DNA of 41,009 bases from contig CASENB010000019.1 in NCBI GenBank assembly GCA_949289305.1, positions 1 to 41,009 on the forward strand. The letters run 5' to 3'. Shown piece by piece: positions 16,374 through 25,700 of this stretch. Origin of the DNA: an uncultured Spirochaetales bacterium. Its GTDB lineage: Bacteria > Spirochaetota > Spirochaetia > Sphaerochaetales > Sphaerochaetaceae. The notes beneath the pieces are model-generated. The model had not been told where the DNA came from, did no database searches, and saw nothing but the letters and a program-made list of their open reading frames with translations. The translations under genes were made by a program, and so were the position numbers. Position 1 is the stretch's first letter. Each line of letters opens with the position of its first letter.

Positions 16374-18890
16374 TTATTTAACATCTTTGTTTCTAGCATC
16401 TTCTAGAACAGTGTCGTCTTTTGCCTTTTTAACTTTGCAAGGACTTACGTTCCAGATGTCTTTTGCGTACTCTTTTATGGTTCTGTCAGAACTGAACTTT
16501 GCTGATGCCGCAATATTTAAGACAGCCTTTCTGTTCCACTCTGTAGGATTTTCCTTATAGAGTTTTTCCGCCTCTTCATGCCTGTCGTGATACATTCTGA
16601 GGTCTGCAAATAGGAAGTACTTATCGCCATAATCGAACAGACTCTTTCTTAGAGGTTCAAAGATGTTAGGCTCATGGATGTTGAAATAATCAGATTCGAT
16701 TAGATCAATCATGCTTTGAATCTCAGGATCTTTTTCAACCCAGTCGTACGGATTGTAATCCTTTGAGAGTTTCGATATCTCTTCTTCCGTATGGCCGAAG
16801 ATAAAGATGTTTTCCTTTCCAACCTCTTCTGCCATTTCAACGTTTGCTCCATCGAGAGTTCCAAGCGTCAATGCTCCGTTACACATGAACTTCATGTTTC
16901 CTGTTCCAGATGCTTCTGTTCCCGCAGTGGAAATTTGCTCTGATATGTTCGTTGCAGGGATGATGTTCTCTGCCATTGTAACGCGGTAGTTAGGCATGAA
17001 GTGTACCTGTATGAGCTTATTTACCTGGCTGTCGGAATTAATTACGTTTGCAATGTTATTGATGAATTTGATAATCAACTTTGCATTTACATATCCAGGA
17101 GCCGCCTTTCCCCCAAATAGGAACGTAGTAGGGGTAAATGATGTCCTGTATGCATCATCATTCTTCATCTTGTTGTAGATCATCAGAATGTTTAATGCAT
17201 TAAGCAGCTGTCTCTTGTACTCATGAATTCTCTTAACCTGCACATCTATAAGAGTGTCTGGATTTAAAATGATCGATGCATCTTTCTTTAAGAATGATGC
17301 CGCATTTAATTTTGACTTGTATTTGATCTTAGCAAACTGCTCTACGAAAGAATCATCATAAGCAAAATCTTTGAGCTTCTTGATTTCATCAAAGTCTGTA
17401 ATCCATTTGTCTCCGATAGCAGAGCTGATTAGCTTAGCCAGTTCCGGATTTGCGTCAAGCAGCCATCTGCGCTGTGTGATTCCATTCGTCTTGTTGTTGA
17501 ACCTCTCAGGATAGATCAAATTGAATTCTGGGAACATGCTCTTTTTTAAAAGCTCTGAATGTAATGCAGCAACGCCGTTTGTGCTGTGGCTTCCGATAAT
17601 TGATAGGTTTGCCATTCTTACCATCTTTGGATTGCTTTCTTCGATGATTGATACTTTTGCGATCTTATCGCTCTGCATCGGGAAATATGATACTGCGTTA
17701 CTGATAAAACGCTGATTAATCTCATATATGATTTGCATATGTCTTGGAAGCAGGCTTTCAAGCATTGGAAGAGGCCATTTTTCAAGAGCTTCTGGCATTA
17801 ACGTATGGTTTGTATATCCCATAGTCTTTACGGTGATATCCCAAGCCTCATCCCATCCAAGTCCTTCCTGATCTATTAACAGCCTCATTAATTCTGGTAT
17901 TGCAAGAGATGGGTGGGTGTCGTTAAGCTGTATTGCCGTCTTGTTCGGGAATTCCTTCCATGTGACGCCGTCCCTCTTTGCTCTTCTGATTGCATCCTGA
18001 AGGGAACATGAGACGAAGAAGTACTGCTGCTTGAGTCTCAGCTCCTTACCCATGTATAACGTGTCGTTAGGGTAGAGTACCTGAGAAAGGGTTTCTGCAT
18101 TAATTTTGTTTCTTACGGCTTCTGTGTAATCTCCGCTGTTGAATTCCTGAAATGAGAATCCTTCAGGACTCATTGCACTCCAGAGGCGAAGAGTGTTGAT
18201 AGTCTTTCCGCCATATCCTACGACAGGTGTGTCATAGGCCATTCCATTTACCTGTTCTTTTGGTTCCCATACGAAGATATCTCTGCCGTTCTCCCTGTAT
18301 TGTTTTACATCTCCTCCAAAATAGACAGGAAATACTAGATCCCTTCTCATGATCTCCCATGGGTTTCCGTCTTTTAACCAGTTGTCAGGCTGTTCTACCT
18401 GCCAGCCGTTTTTAATCTGCTGGTTGAAAATTCCATAATTGTAGCGGATTCCATAACCGTATGCTGGAATTTCTAGTGTCGCAAGAGAGTCTAAGAAACA
18501 TGCTGCAAGTCTTCCTAGTCCTCCGTTTCCAAGTCCAGCGTCAGGCTCTTGATCTCTAAGTTCTTCAAAATCATATCCTAAGCTCTTTAGAGCATCTCTT
18601 ACAGGGCCTTCTATTCCGAGATTAATGACGTTGTTTGTCATCGCTCTGCCCATTAAGAATTCTAAAGAAAGATAATAGACTCTTTTCCCCTTTTTCTCTT
18701 TTTGCGTCTTTCTTGTCACATCCCACTGATGAATGATTCTGTCTCTGATTGCAAGCGCAATAGCCTGATATCTTGCCTGGTTGTCGCGGTGATATACGTC
18801 AGAGTCGAATGTGTACTTAAGTTGTTCTGCAAAGTCCTGTGCTATATCTTTGCTGACTCTGCCATACCTTGTTTTTGTTTCACTAGCCAT
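16374..18890 (-). CDS. glgP: Glycogen/starch/alpha-glucan phosphorylase
   Basis: An 838-residue cytoplasmic enzyme that cleaves alpha-1,4-glucans with phosphate to give glucose-1-phosphate. The PLP-binding lysine is K667 within GTGNMKFMCNGALTLGTLDG. Other family marks: YYLSLEFLMGRAM, the glycine-rich PDAGLGNGGLGRLAACFLDS, YGIRYNYGIF, QLNDTHPSLAIPELMR, NHTLMPEALEKWP, and VKRIHEYKRQLLN. Length fits the GlgP family (about 800-840). The start follows GGGGAGA. It is alone, with no glgA, glgB or malQ near, so its glucan substrate is not fixed. The product feeds glycolysis. Confidence 0.97.
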   Translation of the reverse strand: MASETKTRYGRVSKDIAQDFAEQLKYTFDSDVYHRDNQARYQAIALAIRDRIIHQWDVTRKTQKEKKGKRVYYLSLEFLMGRAMTNNVINLGIEGPVRDALKSLGYDFEELRDQEPDAGLGNGGLGRLAACFLDSLATLEIPAYGYGIRYNYGIFNQQIKNGWQVEQPDNWLKDGNPWEIMRRDLVFPVYFGGDVKQYRENGRDIFVWEPKEQVNGMAYDTPVVGYGGKTINTLRLWSAMSPEGFSFQEFNSGDYTEAVRNKINAETLSQVLYPNDTLYMGKELRLKQQYFFVSCSLQDAIRRAKRDGVTWKEFPNKTAIQLNDTHPSLAIPELMRLLIDQEGLGWDEAWDITVKTMGYTNHTLMPEALEKWPLPMLESLLPRHMQIIYEINQRFISNAVSYFPMQSDKIAKVSIIEESNPKMVRMANLSIIGSHSTNGVAALHSELLKKSMFPEFNLIYPERFNNKTNGITQRRWLLDANPELAKLISSAIGDKWITDFDEIKKLKDFAYDDSFVEQFAKIKYKSKLNAASFLKKDASIILNPDTLIDVQVKRIHEYKRQLLNALNILMIYNKMKNDDAYRTSFTPTTFLFGGKAAPGYVNAKLIIKFINNIANVINSDSQVNKLIQVHFMPNYRVTMAENIIPATNISEQISTAGTEASGTGNMKFMCNGALTLGTLDGANVEMAEEVGKENIFIFGHTEEEISKLSKDYNPYDWVEKDPEIQSMIDLIESDYFNIHEPNIFEPLRKSLFDYGDKYFLFADLRMYHDRHEEAEKLYKENPTEWNRKAVLNIAASAKFSSDRTIKEYAKDIWNVSPCKVKKAKDDTVLEDARNKDVK

Positions 18891-19070
18891 TGAATTCTCC
18901 CCGTTAGCTTTGGATTTTACAATAGATAAACTTATATAATATATTCAACTGCAAAAGATATGGTAACAAAAATAGGGGCTTTAAAACAGCATATTTTTGC
19001 ATTATTATATCTTCAAGCGCATGATTTTTTCATTTGAGTTTGAGCTAATTTCAAAATTAGCAAATACATA

Positions 19071-19100
19071 TTGACAAAATATGCCCTTTTGGTTTATCGT
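19071..19100 (+). promoter_or_regulatory. Promoter of the tRNA-Thr / rpmG / secE / nusG unit
   Basis: TTGACA (19071-19076), 17 to 18 bases, TTATCG or TATCGT (19094-19100), with an A/T-rich stretch upstream that could be an UP element. Transcription would start near 19107, about 50 bases before the tRNA. The 267-base gap from glgP otherwise holds only A/T-rich sequence. Confidence 0.5.
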
Positions 19101-19157
19101 GGCTAGTGCATGTTTTAAGAACATGGTTTTTCCCATGGCTGGATGTGCTAGCTTGAT

Positions 19158-19229
19158 GCCCTTGTAGCTCAGTGGTAGAGCACCACCATGGTAAGGTGGG
19201 GGTCGCCGGTCCAATCCCGGCCGAGGGCT
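19158..19229 (+). tRNA. tRNA-Thr (anticodon GGU)
   Basis: Full cloverleaf of 72 nt. Acceptor GCCCTTG (19158-19164) pairs with CGAGGGC (19222-19228), discriminator T, no encoded CCA. The D-stem is GCTC/GAGC, the anticodon stem CCACC/GGTGG, and the anticodon GGT (19190-19192). The T-stem is GCCGG/CCGGC, but the T-loop is TCCAATC, so position 55 is C where almost all tRNAs have U (pseudouridine). Position 32 is A, also unusual. It is the first element of a transcript that continues into rpmG. Confidence 0.93.
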
Positions 19230-19267
19230 CTAAAAAGAAAATACACGGTATAAGCCGAGGAGAGAAT

Positions 19268-19447
19268 ATGGCAAGTTCAAAGAAGAAAGGACCTGTAGAA
19301 AAGATCGCTCTACAGTGCACAGAGTGCAAGCAGAAGAACTACACAACGGAGAAGAACCGCCGCAATACTCCTAATAAGCTAGAGCTTATGAAGTATTGTC
19401 CGTTCGAACACAAGCATACCCTTCATAGGGAAACAAAGATTAAATAA
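19268..19447 (+). CDS. rpmG: Ribosomal protein bL33
   Basis: A 59-residue protein of the large ribosomal subunit. Family core: [30 protein letters not shown], and KHTLHRETK. The first zinc-type pair CTEC is kept, but the second pair is incomplete: the family's CPxC reads CPFE, leaving three of four cysteines. The zinc ribbon may therefore be weak or completed by a neighbouring histidine. GAGGAG precedes the ATG at 19268. It lies between tRNA-Thr and tRNA-Trp, and all are probably cut from one transcript. The small size suits this family. Confidence 0.95.
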   Translation: MASSKKKGPVEKIALQCTECKQKNYTTEKNRRNTPNKLELMKYCPFEHKHTLHRETKIK

Positions 19448-19477
19448 GATAAGACATGTCTGGCTCAAGGCTCGTAT

Positions 19478-19550
19478 AGGCCAATAGCTCCAATGGTAGA
19501 GCGGCGGTCTCCAAAACCGCATGCTGGGGGTTCGAGTCCCTCTTGGCCTG
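19478..19550 (+). tRNA. tRNA-Trp (anticodon CCA)
   Basis: Cloverleaf of 73 nt. Acceptor AGGCCAA (19478-19484) pairs with TTGGCCT (19543-19549), discriminator G, no encoded CCA. Anticodon loop CTCCAAA gives CCA; the anticodon stem is GCGGT/ACCGC. T-loop TTCGAGT is normal. It sits between rpmG and secE, a position common in many bacteria. Confidence 0.97.
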
Positions 19551-19583
19551 TAGGATCCTTGAGTCGAGTCTTAAGAGGTTCCA

Positions 19584-19763
19584 ATGAAGAAGATCATCAG
19601 ATATTTCAAAGAATGTGTTGCAGAGATGAAGAAGGTAAGCTGGCCTACTAGGCAGGTTGTCCTTCAGTCCACATGGGTTGTAATTGTTTCAACTCTCGTA
19701 TTTGCAATCGTTCTTGGCCTTGTAGACGTACTTCTCGGTCTAGGCCTCGATTTACTATTCTAG
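19584..19763 (+). CDS. secE: Preprotein translocase subunit SecE
   Basis: A 59-residue single-span membrane protein that clamps SecY in the SecYEG export channel. The conserved amphipathic segment ends in KKVSWPTRQVV near residues 16-26, followed by the membrane helix WVVIVSTLVFAIVLGLVDVL (residues 31-50). It is the short form typical of most bacteria outside the gamma-proteobacteria. AAGAGG precedes the ATG at 19584. It is 10 bases ahead of nusG, the usual neighbour. Confidence 0.95.
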   Translation: MKKIIRYFKECVAEMKKVSWPTRQVVLQSTWVVIVSTLVFAIVLGLVDVLLGLGLDLLF

Positions 19764-19773
19764 GATTTGATAT

Positions 19774-20343
19774 ATGGCGAAAGGTTGGTACGTAGTACAT
19801 ACATATTCGGGATATGAGCAGAAGATTGAGAGAATCATCAATAAGCTTAGAGCTAACGATCCTGAATTTGAATTATATTGCACTGGCGTAAGCGTCCCTA
19901 TGGAGACTGTTGAAGTTCTCAATGAGAAAGGGGAGAGGAAGATGGAGCAGAGGAAAGTTCTTCCTGGCTACATTCTTGTTGAACTCGATCTTGGAGAGAA
20001 CTGGAGGCAGATCACAACGAAGATTATTAGAATTCAGGGCGTTACGGGATTTATAAGTGCAGATAAATCTGGACTAGTGCCTCCGACTCCGCTTAGTGCA
20101 AGAGAGCATCGCCAGATTCTAGAGCGAACAGGAGAGATTGCGCCCGAAAGGACATTCCGTCCTAAGCAGGACTTTGAAAAAGGAGAAGAGGTTCTTGTTA
20201 TTAGCGGACCTTTTGCATCTTTCAAGGGAACTGTTGAGGATATTGATCTACAGAAAGGTAAATTACGCCTTTCTCTGGAGATTTTAGGACGTTTCACTCC
20301 TGTTGATGTAGATTTCTCACAAGTTGAGAAGACAGTCCAGTAA
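19774..20343 (+). CDS. nusG: Transcription termination/antitermination factor NusG
   Basis: A 189-residue transcription elongation factor that binds the RNA polymerase clamp and links it to ribosomes or Rho. The NGN domain starts GWYVVHTYSGYEQK and includes MEQRKVLPGYILVEL and VTGFI. The C-terminal KOW domain has KGEEVLVISGPFASFKGTVE (about residues 134-153). Length is typical. It follows secE by 10 bases. No terminator is visible before the rplK promoter, so both read-through and a new start are likely. Confidence 0.97.
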   Translation: MAKGWYVVHTYSGYEQKIERIINKLRANDPEFELYCTGVSVPMETVEVLNEKGERKMEQRKVLPGYILVELDLGENWRQITTKIIRIQGVTGFISADKSGLVPPTPLSAREHRQILERTGEIAPERTFRPKQDFEKGEEVLVISGPFASFKGTVEDIDLQKGKLRLSLEILGRFTPVDVDFSQVEKTVQ

Positions 20344-20358
20344 TGGACTTTTGATTTT

Positions 20359-20389
20359 TTGCATAGTTTATTTTTAAGCTATATATACT
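20359..20389 (+). promoter_or_regulatory. Promoter of rplK
   Basis: TTGCAT (20359-20364), 17 bases, TATATA (20382-20387), or TATACT at 20384-20389. Transcription would start near 20394 and leave a leader of about 100 nt before rplK. Confidence 0.45.
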
Positions 20390-20390
20390 C

Positions 20391-20497
20391 CCTTGCAATA
20401 AGCAAGGTGGGAGCCTGATCGTAGACAGGCGTTATTACCAGCGCGGCCCCGATACTTTCCAGTCAACCCAGACTAGGGCTAGCGTAAGGAGAAAAAA
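20391..20497 (+). promoter_or_regulatory. Structured rplK-rplA leader, candidate L1 binding site
   Basis: Two short hairpins are visible: CCTTGC/GCAAGG (20391-20396/20402-20407) and GCCTG/CAGGC (20413-20417/20426-20430), followed by a GTTATTACC-like segment common upstream of rplK. In many bacteria this leader binds L1, which represses its own operon. That function is known for the family and inferred here. Confidence 0.5.
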
Positions 20498-20929
20498 ATG
20501 GCAAAGAAGAAGGTTACTGCCGTAATTAAGTTGCAGTGCCCTGCCCAGAAGGCCACACCAGCACCACCAGTTGGTCCTGCTCTTGGTCCTCATGGTGTCA
20601 GTGCCCCACAGTTTGTTCAGCAGTTCAATGACAGAACAAAGTCATTTGAAGCTGGACTTATCGTACCAGTTGTTATCACAGTTTATCAGGATAAGAGCTT
20701 CACATTTGAGCTTAAAACACCTCCTGCAGCAGTTCTTATTAAGAAGGCTCTCGGACTTGAAACAGCATCCGGAACACCTAATAAGACGAAAGTTGGAAAG
20801 CTTACAGATGCTCAGCTTACTGAAATCGCAACTACAAAGATGCCCGATTTAAATGCAAACGATCTAGAAGCTGCAAAGAGAATCGTAGCAGGAACAGCCC
20901 GCTCAATGGGTGTAGAGGTGGAGAAGTAA
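20498..20929 (+). CDS. rplK: Ribosomal protein uL11
   Basis: A 143-residue protein of the GTPase-associated centre of the 50S subunit. N-terminal [22 protein letters not shown] with the proline-rich hinge [12 protein letters not shown], then [29 protein letters not shown] core and the C-terminal rRNA-binding [25 protein letters not shown]. Length is normal. AAGGAG precedes the ATG. It is one base before rplA. Confidence 0.98.
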   Translation: MAKKKVTAVIKLQCPAQKATPAPPVGPALGPHGVSAPQFVQQFNDRTKSFEAGLIVPVVITVYQDKSFTFELKTPPAAVLIKKALGLETASGTPNKTKVGKLTDAQLTEIATTKMPDLNANDLEAAKRIVAGTARSMGVEVEK

Positions 20930-20930
20930 G

Positions 20931-21626
20931 ATGAAAAGAGGTAAGAAATATCAGGAAGCTGTCAAGAAAATTGACAGAACTAAAGCTTATGGACTTGATG
21001 AAGCAGTAGGTCTTGTAAAGGATCTCGCTTTTGCTTCATTCCCAGAGACTGTAGAGGTTTCTGTTAAGTTATCTCTTAAAAAGAGCCAGTCTGTCCGCGA
21101 TACTGTAGTCCTTCCGAATCAGTTCTCAGCACAGAAGAAGATCTTAGTATTTGCTAAGGGCGAGAAAGCACAGGAAGCATTAGATGCAGGTGCTGCATAT
21201 GTTGGAGATAATGATCTTATCGAAAAAGTCAGAGGCGGTTGGCTTGATTTCGATGTTGCAGTTGCGACACCGGATATGATGAAAGACGTAGGAAGACTTG
21301 GACCAATCCTTGGACGCCGTGGTCTTATGCCAAACCCAAAGACTCATACTGTTACAAATGACATTAAAGAAGCTCTCGCAGAGCTTAACAAAGGTCGTGT
21401 TGAGTTCCGCTCAGACAAGACTGGTGTTGTTCACTTAGCAGTAGGTAAGGTAAACATGGAGAAGGATCTCATCGTAGAGAACGCACGTGTTGCAATCGAA
21501 GAGATCATGAGAAGAAAGCCAAGTGATGCTAAGGGTGATTTCGTTCTCTCTGTAGCTCTCTCTTCTACAATGGGACCTGGAGTCCACATCGATGTTAAGA
21601 GCCTCTTAGCATCAAGCAAGAACTAG
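20931..21626 (+). CDS. rplA: Ribosomal protein uL1
   Basis: A 231-residue protein of the L1 stalk, which helps release deacylated tRNA, and a likely repressor of its own operon. Conserved segments: [59 protein letters not shown], and [18 protein letters not shown]. Length is standard. It begins one base after rplK with a ribosome site inside the rplK 3' end, so the two are coupled. Confidence 0.98.
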   Translation: MKRGKKYQEAVKKIDRTKAYGLDEAVGLVKDLAFASFPETVEVSVKLSLKKSQSVRDTVVLPNQFSAQKKILVFAKGEKAQEALDAGAAYVGDNDLIEKVRGGWLDFDVAVATPDMMKDVGRLGPILGRRGLMPNPKTHTVTNDIKEALAELNKGRVEFRSDKTGVVHLAVGKVNMEKDLIVENARVAIEEIMRRKPSDAKGDFVLSVALSSTMGPGVHIDVKSLLASSKN

Positions 21627-21636
21627 GAGTGATGAT

Positions 21637-22155
21637 ATGGAATACAAGACAAGAATTACCCAGGCAAAAGAGGACGCAGTAAAGGCTCTTCAGGATGAGT
21701 TTGGAGCATACAACAGCTTCATCTTCACAGACTACAGGGGGCTAACTGTTGCTCAGATCACTGATATCAGAAAATCTTTAAGAGCTGACGACGCTGCATA
21801 CCGTGTTGTAAAGAACAGATATGCTAAGATCGCTCTTAAGAACTTAGACAAGAGCGGAGCCGAGGCTCAGATGATTGGACCTACTGCTGTTGCACTTGCA
21901 AAGGGCGATACAGCTAACGTTGTTGCTAAAAAGCTTTTCGAGGCTGCAAAGGACAATGGCAAACTTCAGATCAAGGGAGCGCTTGTAGATGGCGAATTCA
22001 TGGATGCTGCTCAGATTGAAGCACTTTCAAAGCTGCCTACAAAGCTCGAACTCATCGCATCTTTAATGGGAACGATGAAGGCACCTGTTCAGAAACTTGC
22101 TGCAACACTCTTGGCTTATGTAGAGTCAAAGGGTGGCGCCGTAGAGGCAAACTAA
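21637..22155 (+). CDS. rplJ: Ribosomal protein uL10
   Basis: A 172-residue base of the L7/L12 stalk. The N-terminal core has SFIFTDYRGLTVAQITDIRKS, VKNRYAKIALKN, and GPTAVALAKGD; the C-terminal helix carries the L7/L12 dimer sites. GGAG lies before the ATG at 21637. Only 10 bases separate it from rplA, so there is no room for the long L10 leader that other bacteria use to regulate rplJL; hairpins after rplJ may substitute. Confidence 0.97.
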   Translation: MEYKTRITQAKEDAVKALQDEFGAYNSFIFTDYRGLTVAQITDIRKSLRADDAAYRVVKNRYAKIALKNLDKSGAEAQMIGPTAVALAKGDTANVVAKKLFEAAKDNGKLQIKGALVDGEFMDAAQIEALSKLPTKLELIASLMGTMKAPVQKLAATLLAYVESKGGAVEAN

Positions 22156-22161
22156 AAACAT

Positions 22162-22195
22162 ACGGTTTCAGTCTACCCGTAACCTGCTGAACCGT
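22162..22195 (+). promoter_or_regulatory. Hairpin between rplJ and rplL
   Basis: ACGGTTTCAG (22162-22171) pairs with CTGAACCGT (22187-22195) with one bulged T. There is no T-tract, so it is not a terminator. It may be an RNA stability or processing element that raises rplL output over rplJ. Confidence 0.55.
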
Positions 22196-22222
22196 TAAAA
22201 TAAATTTTAAGGAGTAGATAAT

Positions 22223-22606
22223 ATGGCTACAAAAGAAGAAATCCTAGAGTCCATTGCTAACATGACTGTAATGGAAGTTTCCGATCTTATTAAGATGATG
22301 GAAGAGAAGTTTGGCGTACAGGCTGCCGCTGCTGCAGTAGCAGTTGCACCAGGAGCTGCATCAGCTGAAGCTGCTGCTGAAGAGCCAACAGAGTTCAACG
22401 TAACACTAAAGAGCGTTGATGCTGCTAAGAAGATTGCATGTATCAAGGAAGTTCGCGGCGTTACAGGTCTTGGCCTTAAGGAGGCTAAGGATCTCTGCGA
22501 GAACGGTGGAGTACTCAAGGAAGGAGCAAGCAAGGAAGAAGCTGCTTCTATCAAAGAGAAGCTTGAGGCTGCCGGCTGCGTAGTAGAAGTTGTTGCTGCT
22601 AACTAA
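22223..22606 (+). CDS. rplL: Ribosomal protein bL12
   Basis: A 127-residue acidic stalk protein that recruits translation GTPases. The N-terminal dimerisation helix [20 protein letters not shown], an Ala-rich flexible hinge (residues 34-55), and the C-terminal factor-binding domain with [16 protein letters not shown] are clear. It has two or three cysteines that are rare in this family. AAGGAG lies before the ATG. A hairpin precedes the gene and two strong hairpins follow it. Confidence 0.98.
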   Translation: MATKEEILESIANMTVMEVSDLIKMMEEKFGVQAAAAAVAVAPGAASAEAAAEEPTEFNVTLKSVDAAKKIACIKEVRGVTGLGLKEAKDLCENGGVLKEGASKEEAASIKEKLEAAGCVVEVVAAN

Positions 22607-22622
22607 GCTTTCATTTATTTTA

Positions 22623-22698
22623 CCTAGGCCGTAGTGCCTAGGAATATGCCATCGGAGACCCCGATGGCATAACGTGTCTATAAAAGACGTAGTTTTTT
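22623..22698 (+). promoter_or_regulatory. Tandem hairpins between rplL and rpoB (processing/attenuation region)
   Basis: Two perfect stems stand side by side: CCTAGGC/GCCTAGG (22623-22629/22636-22642) and an 11-bp stem TATGCCATCGG/CCGATGGCATA (22645-22655/22661-22671). A weak GTCT/AGAC stem (22676-22688) and TTTTTT (22693-22698) follow. The arrangement resembles the attenuator plus RNase III site known between E. coli rplL and rpoB; the parallel is inferred. Confidence 0.7.
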
Positions 22699-22731
22699 AA
22701 TAGTACTTCGGTGCTTTATGGAGGTACATAG

Positions 22732-25700
22732 ATGGGTTCTAACGGAAAACCCTTGAAGAGATTAGACATCGGTTCAGAATTACCAGAAGTCTGCACACTA
22801 CCAAATCTTATTGGCATTCAAACGGATTCCTATAAGAAATTCTTACAGCTCGATAGGCTTGAAAAAGGTCTTGAGCCTGATCCTGCATATGGATTAGAAC
22901 ATATTTTCCGCACAGTATTCCCTATTAAGAGTCCTAATGAGGATATGATTGTTTATTACAACGGTTATACCGTAGACATGGATGGAATCAAATACTCAGA
23001 ATCTGAGTGTAAGAAGAAGGGAAGAAGTTTCGGTGTTCCTGTAAAGGCGAAAGTCACGTTATCCCTACGTTCAGGTGAAATGAGGGAGAAAGAGATCTTC
23101 TTTGGTGATTTCCCTCTGATGACGGATCGCGGTACGTTTATTATAAACGGGGCAGAAAGAGTTATCGTATCCCAGATCGTAAGATCTCCTGGTATTGTTT
23201 TTAAACTTGGAAAGAGGATGGACTCTTCATCCGTATATTATGGAACGCTATACCCATATTCTGGAACTAAAGTCGAGTTCGCACTAACTAGAAAGAATGA
23301 GAAGATCGATACTAAGAAGAGTGGAGACATTACTTCAAATCAGGAGAAGAAGAGAGTTAATAACATCATCCAGGTGTCGATTGGTAAGAAACCTTTCTTA
23401 GTCACATATTTCTTACGCGTTCTCGGTATCGATACAAGAGAGAAGATTATTAGCGCATTCTATGCTTCTGAAAGCATCAGCACAGCTGAGGACTATGGCG
23501 ATCAGAAGTTCTATAGCTATAAAGATATCGTTGTTGACAATGAGATCATCTACTGCGCAGGAGATGAGTTAAGAACACTTGACCTAAGAGAGTTGAGCAA
23601 TCTCAATATTGCAGAGGTTGAAGTAATTGCTGCTGGTGGAAAAGACATCGACCACCCTGAGATGGCAATAGTAAAGACTCTTAGAAGGGAAGCTCTTCAT
23701 TGTCCTCATTATAGAAATGAATCATCTGAGGAGTTCCAGGCTGAATACATCAACCAGATTGTAGAAGCATGTAAGAACGCACTTCCTCAGAACCTTAAGA
23801 CATTCCCTGATCCTGCTAGAATTATCAATTACTTCCAGGAGATGTTCTTGAATTCACGAGGTTTCGATCTTTCAAATATTGGTCGCTATAAACTCAATAA
23901 GAAGTTTTATGGCATGAATGAGGCTGAGTATAAGACAAGCACCTCTTTACTCCCTGAAGATGTCATAGAAACTGTAAGAAACCTCGAATTATTCTGTGAA
24001 GGAGAAATTAAGGAAGACGATATCGACGCCCTTGGAAACAGAAGGGTTAGAACGGTCGGAGAGCTTCTCCAGATTTCTATCATGGATGCATTCTCCCGCA
24101 TGGCAAAGACTGCAAGGGAGAAGATGAATATCGCTGATGATACTGTAAAGCCTCAGGAGATCATCTCTATTAAGCCTATCGTAGGTGCGATTAAAGAGTT
24201 CTTCGGTTCATCACAGCTATCACAGTTCATGGATCAGGTAAACCCATTATCTGAGCTTACACATAAGAGAAGAGTTTCCGCACTCGGTCCTAAGGGAGGA
24301 CTTTCCAGAAGCAGCGCACGCGCTATTTACGAAGTTCGTGACGTACACTATACGCACTATGGAAGAATCTGTCCTATTGAGACTCCAGAAGGATCTAACA
24401 TTGGTCTTATTCTCTCTCTTGCAAACTATGCACGCATCAATGATCTCGGATTTATTGAGACTCCATACAGAAGAGTTGTAAACGGCATTGTAACAAACGA
24501 AGTTAAGTACCTTGATGCAAACGATGAAGAGAGATGCAAGATCGCACAAGGAAACGCGAAAATAGACGAAGAGGGACATTTCCTAGAGGAAGAGGTTTCT
24601 GTAAGAGGAAATGGAGACTATGGAACTGCTCGCCCTGAAGAGATCGACTGGATGGACGTATCTCCAAAGCAGGTAGTATCTGTTGCGACATCCCTAATTC
24701 CGTTCTTAGAGCATGATGACGCTAACCGTGCTCTCATGGGTTCAAACATGCAGCGTCAGGCTGTACCGCTAGTATTCCCTGAGGCTCCAAGGGTTGGAAC
24801 TGGAATGGAGCAGAGAGCCGCATATGACTCTGGCGTTCTAATCAAGGCAAAGAGAGGCGGAACCGTTAAGTATGTATCCTCTACTAGAATTGAGATTCTT
24901 GTAGACAAGGCTGAATCTGAGATTGAAGGAGAGATCGATACATACCAGGTACACAAGTTTGAGAGAACAAACCAGGATTCCTGTTTGAACCAGAAACCTA
25001 TCGTAAACCTTGGAGATCATGTTGATAAGGGAGATGTTCTTGCTGATGGTCCTGCAACGGACAAGGGAGAGCTTGCTCTTGGAAGAAACATTCTTGTAGG
25101 ATTCGTTCCATGGAACGGATATAACTACGAAGACGCTGTATTAATCAGTGAAAGAGTTGTACGAGAAGATATCTACACATCAATCCATATTAAGGAGTTC
25201 AGCGTAGACATAAGAGATACGAAGCTTGGACCTGAAAAGCTTACAAAAGATATTCCAAATACATCTGAAAAACTTTTGGAGCATCTTGATAACGATGGTA
25301 TCGTATGTGTCGGAACATATGTACGACCGGGTCATATTCTTGTAGGAAAGGTAACTCCTAAGAGCGAGAGCGATACTACGCCAGAGATTAAGCTTCTTAA
25401 CTCTATCTTCGGTGAAAAGGCTAAAGAGGTAAGAGACTCATCTCTTAAGGTTCCTCATGGAACAGAGGGTACTGTTATCGACATCCAGCATCTGCAGAAG
25501 AGCGAGAAAGATGAGCTGCAGCCAGGGGTAGAGCATACAATCAAGGTCTTAATTGCTACAAAGCGTAAGCTAAAGCAGGGAGACAAGATGGCTGGTAGAC
25601 ACGGAAACAAGGGTGTTGTATCCCGTGTGCTTCCAGAAGAGGATATGCCATACATGGAAGATGGCACTCCGCTTGACGTATGTCTGAACCCTCTCGGTGT

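Noticed and set aside
19057..19329. Minus-strand frames over tRNA-Thr and rpmG
   Set aside because: They run through a tRNA and a ribosomal protein gene and have no family resemblance; they are chance frames.
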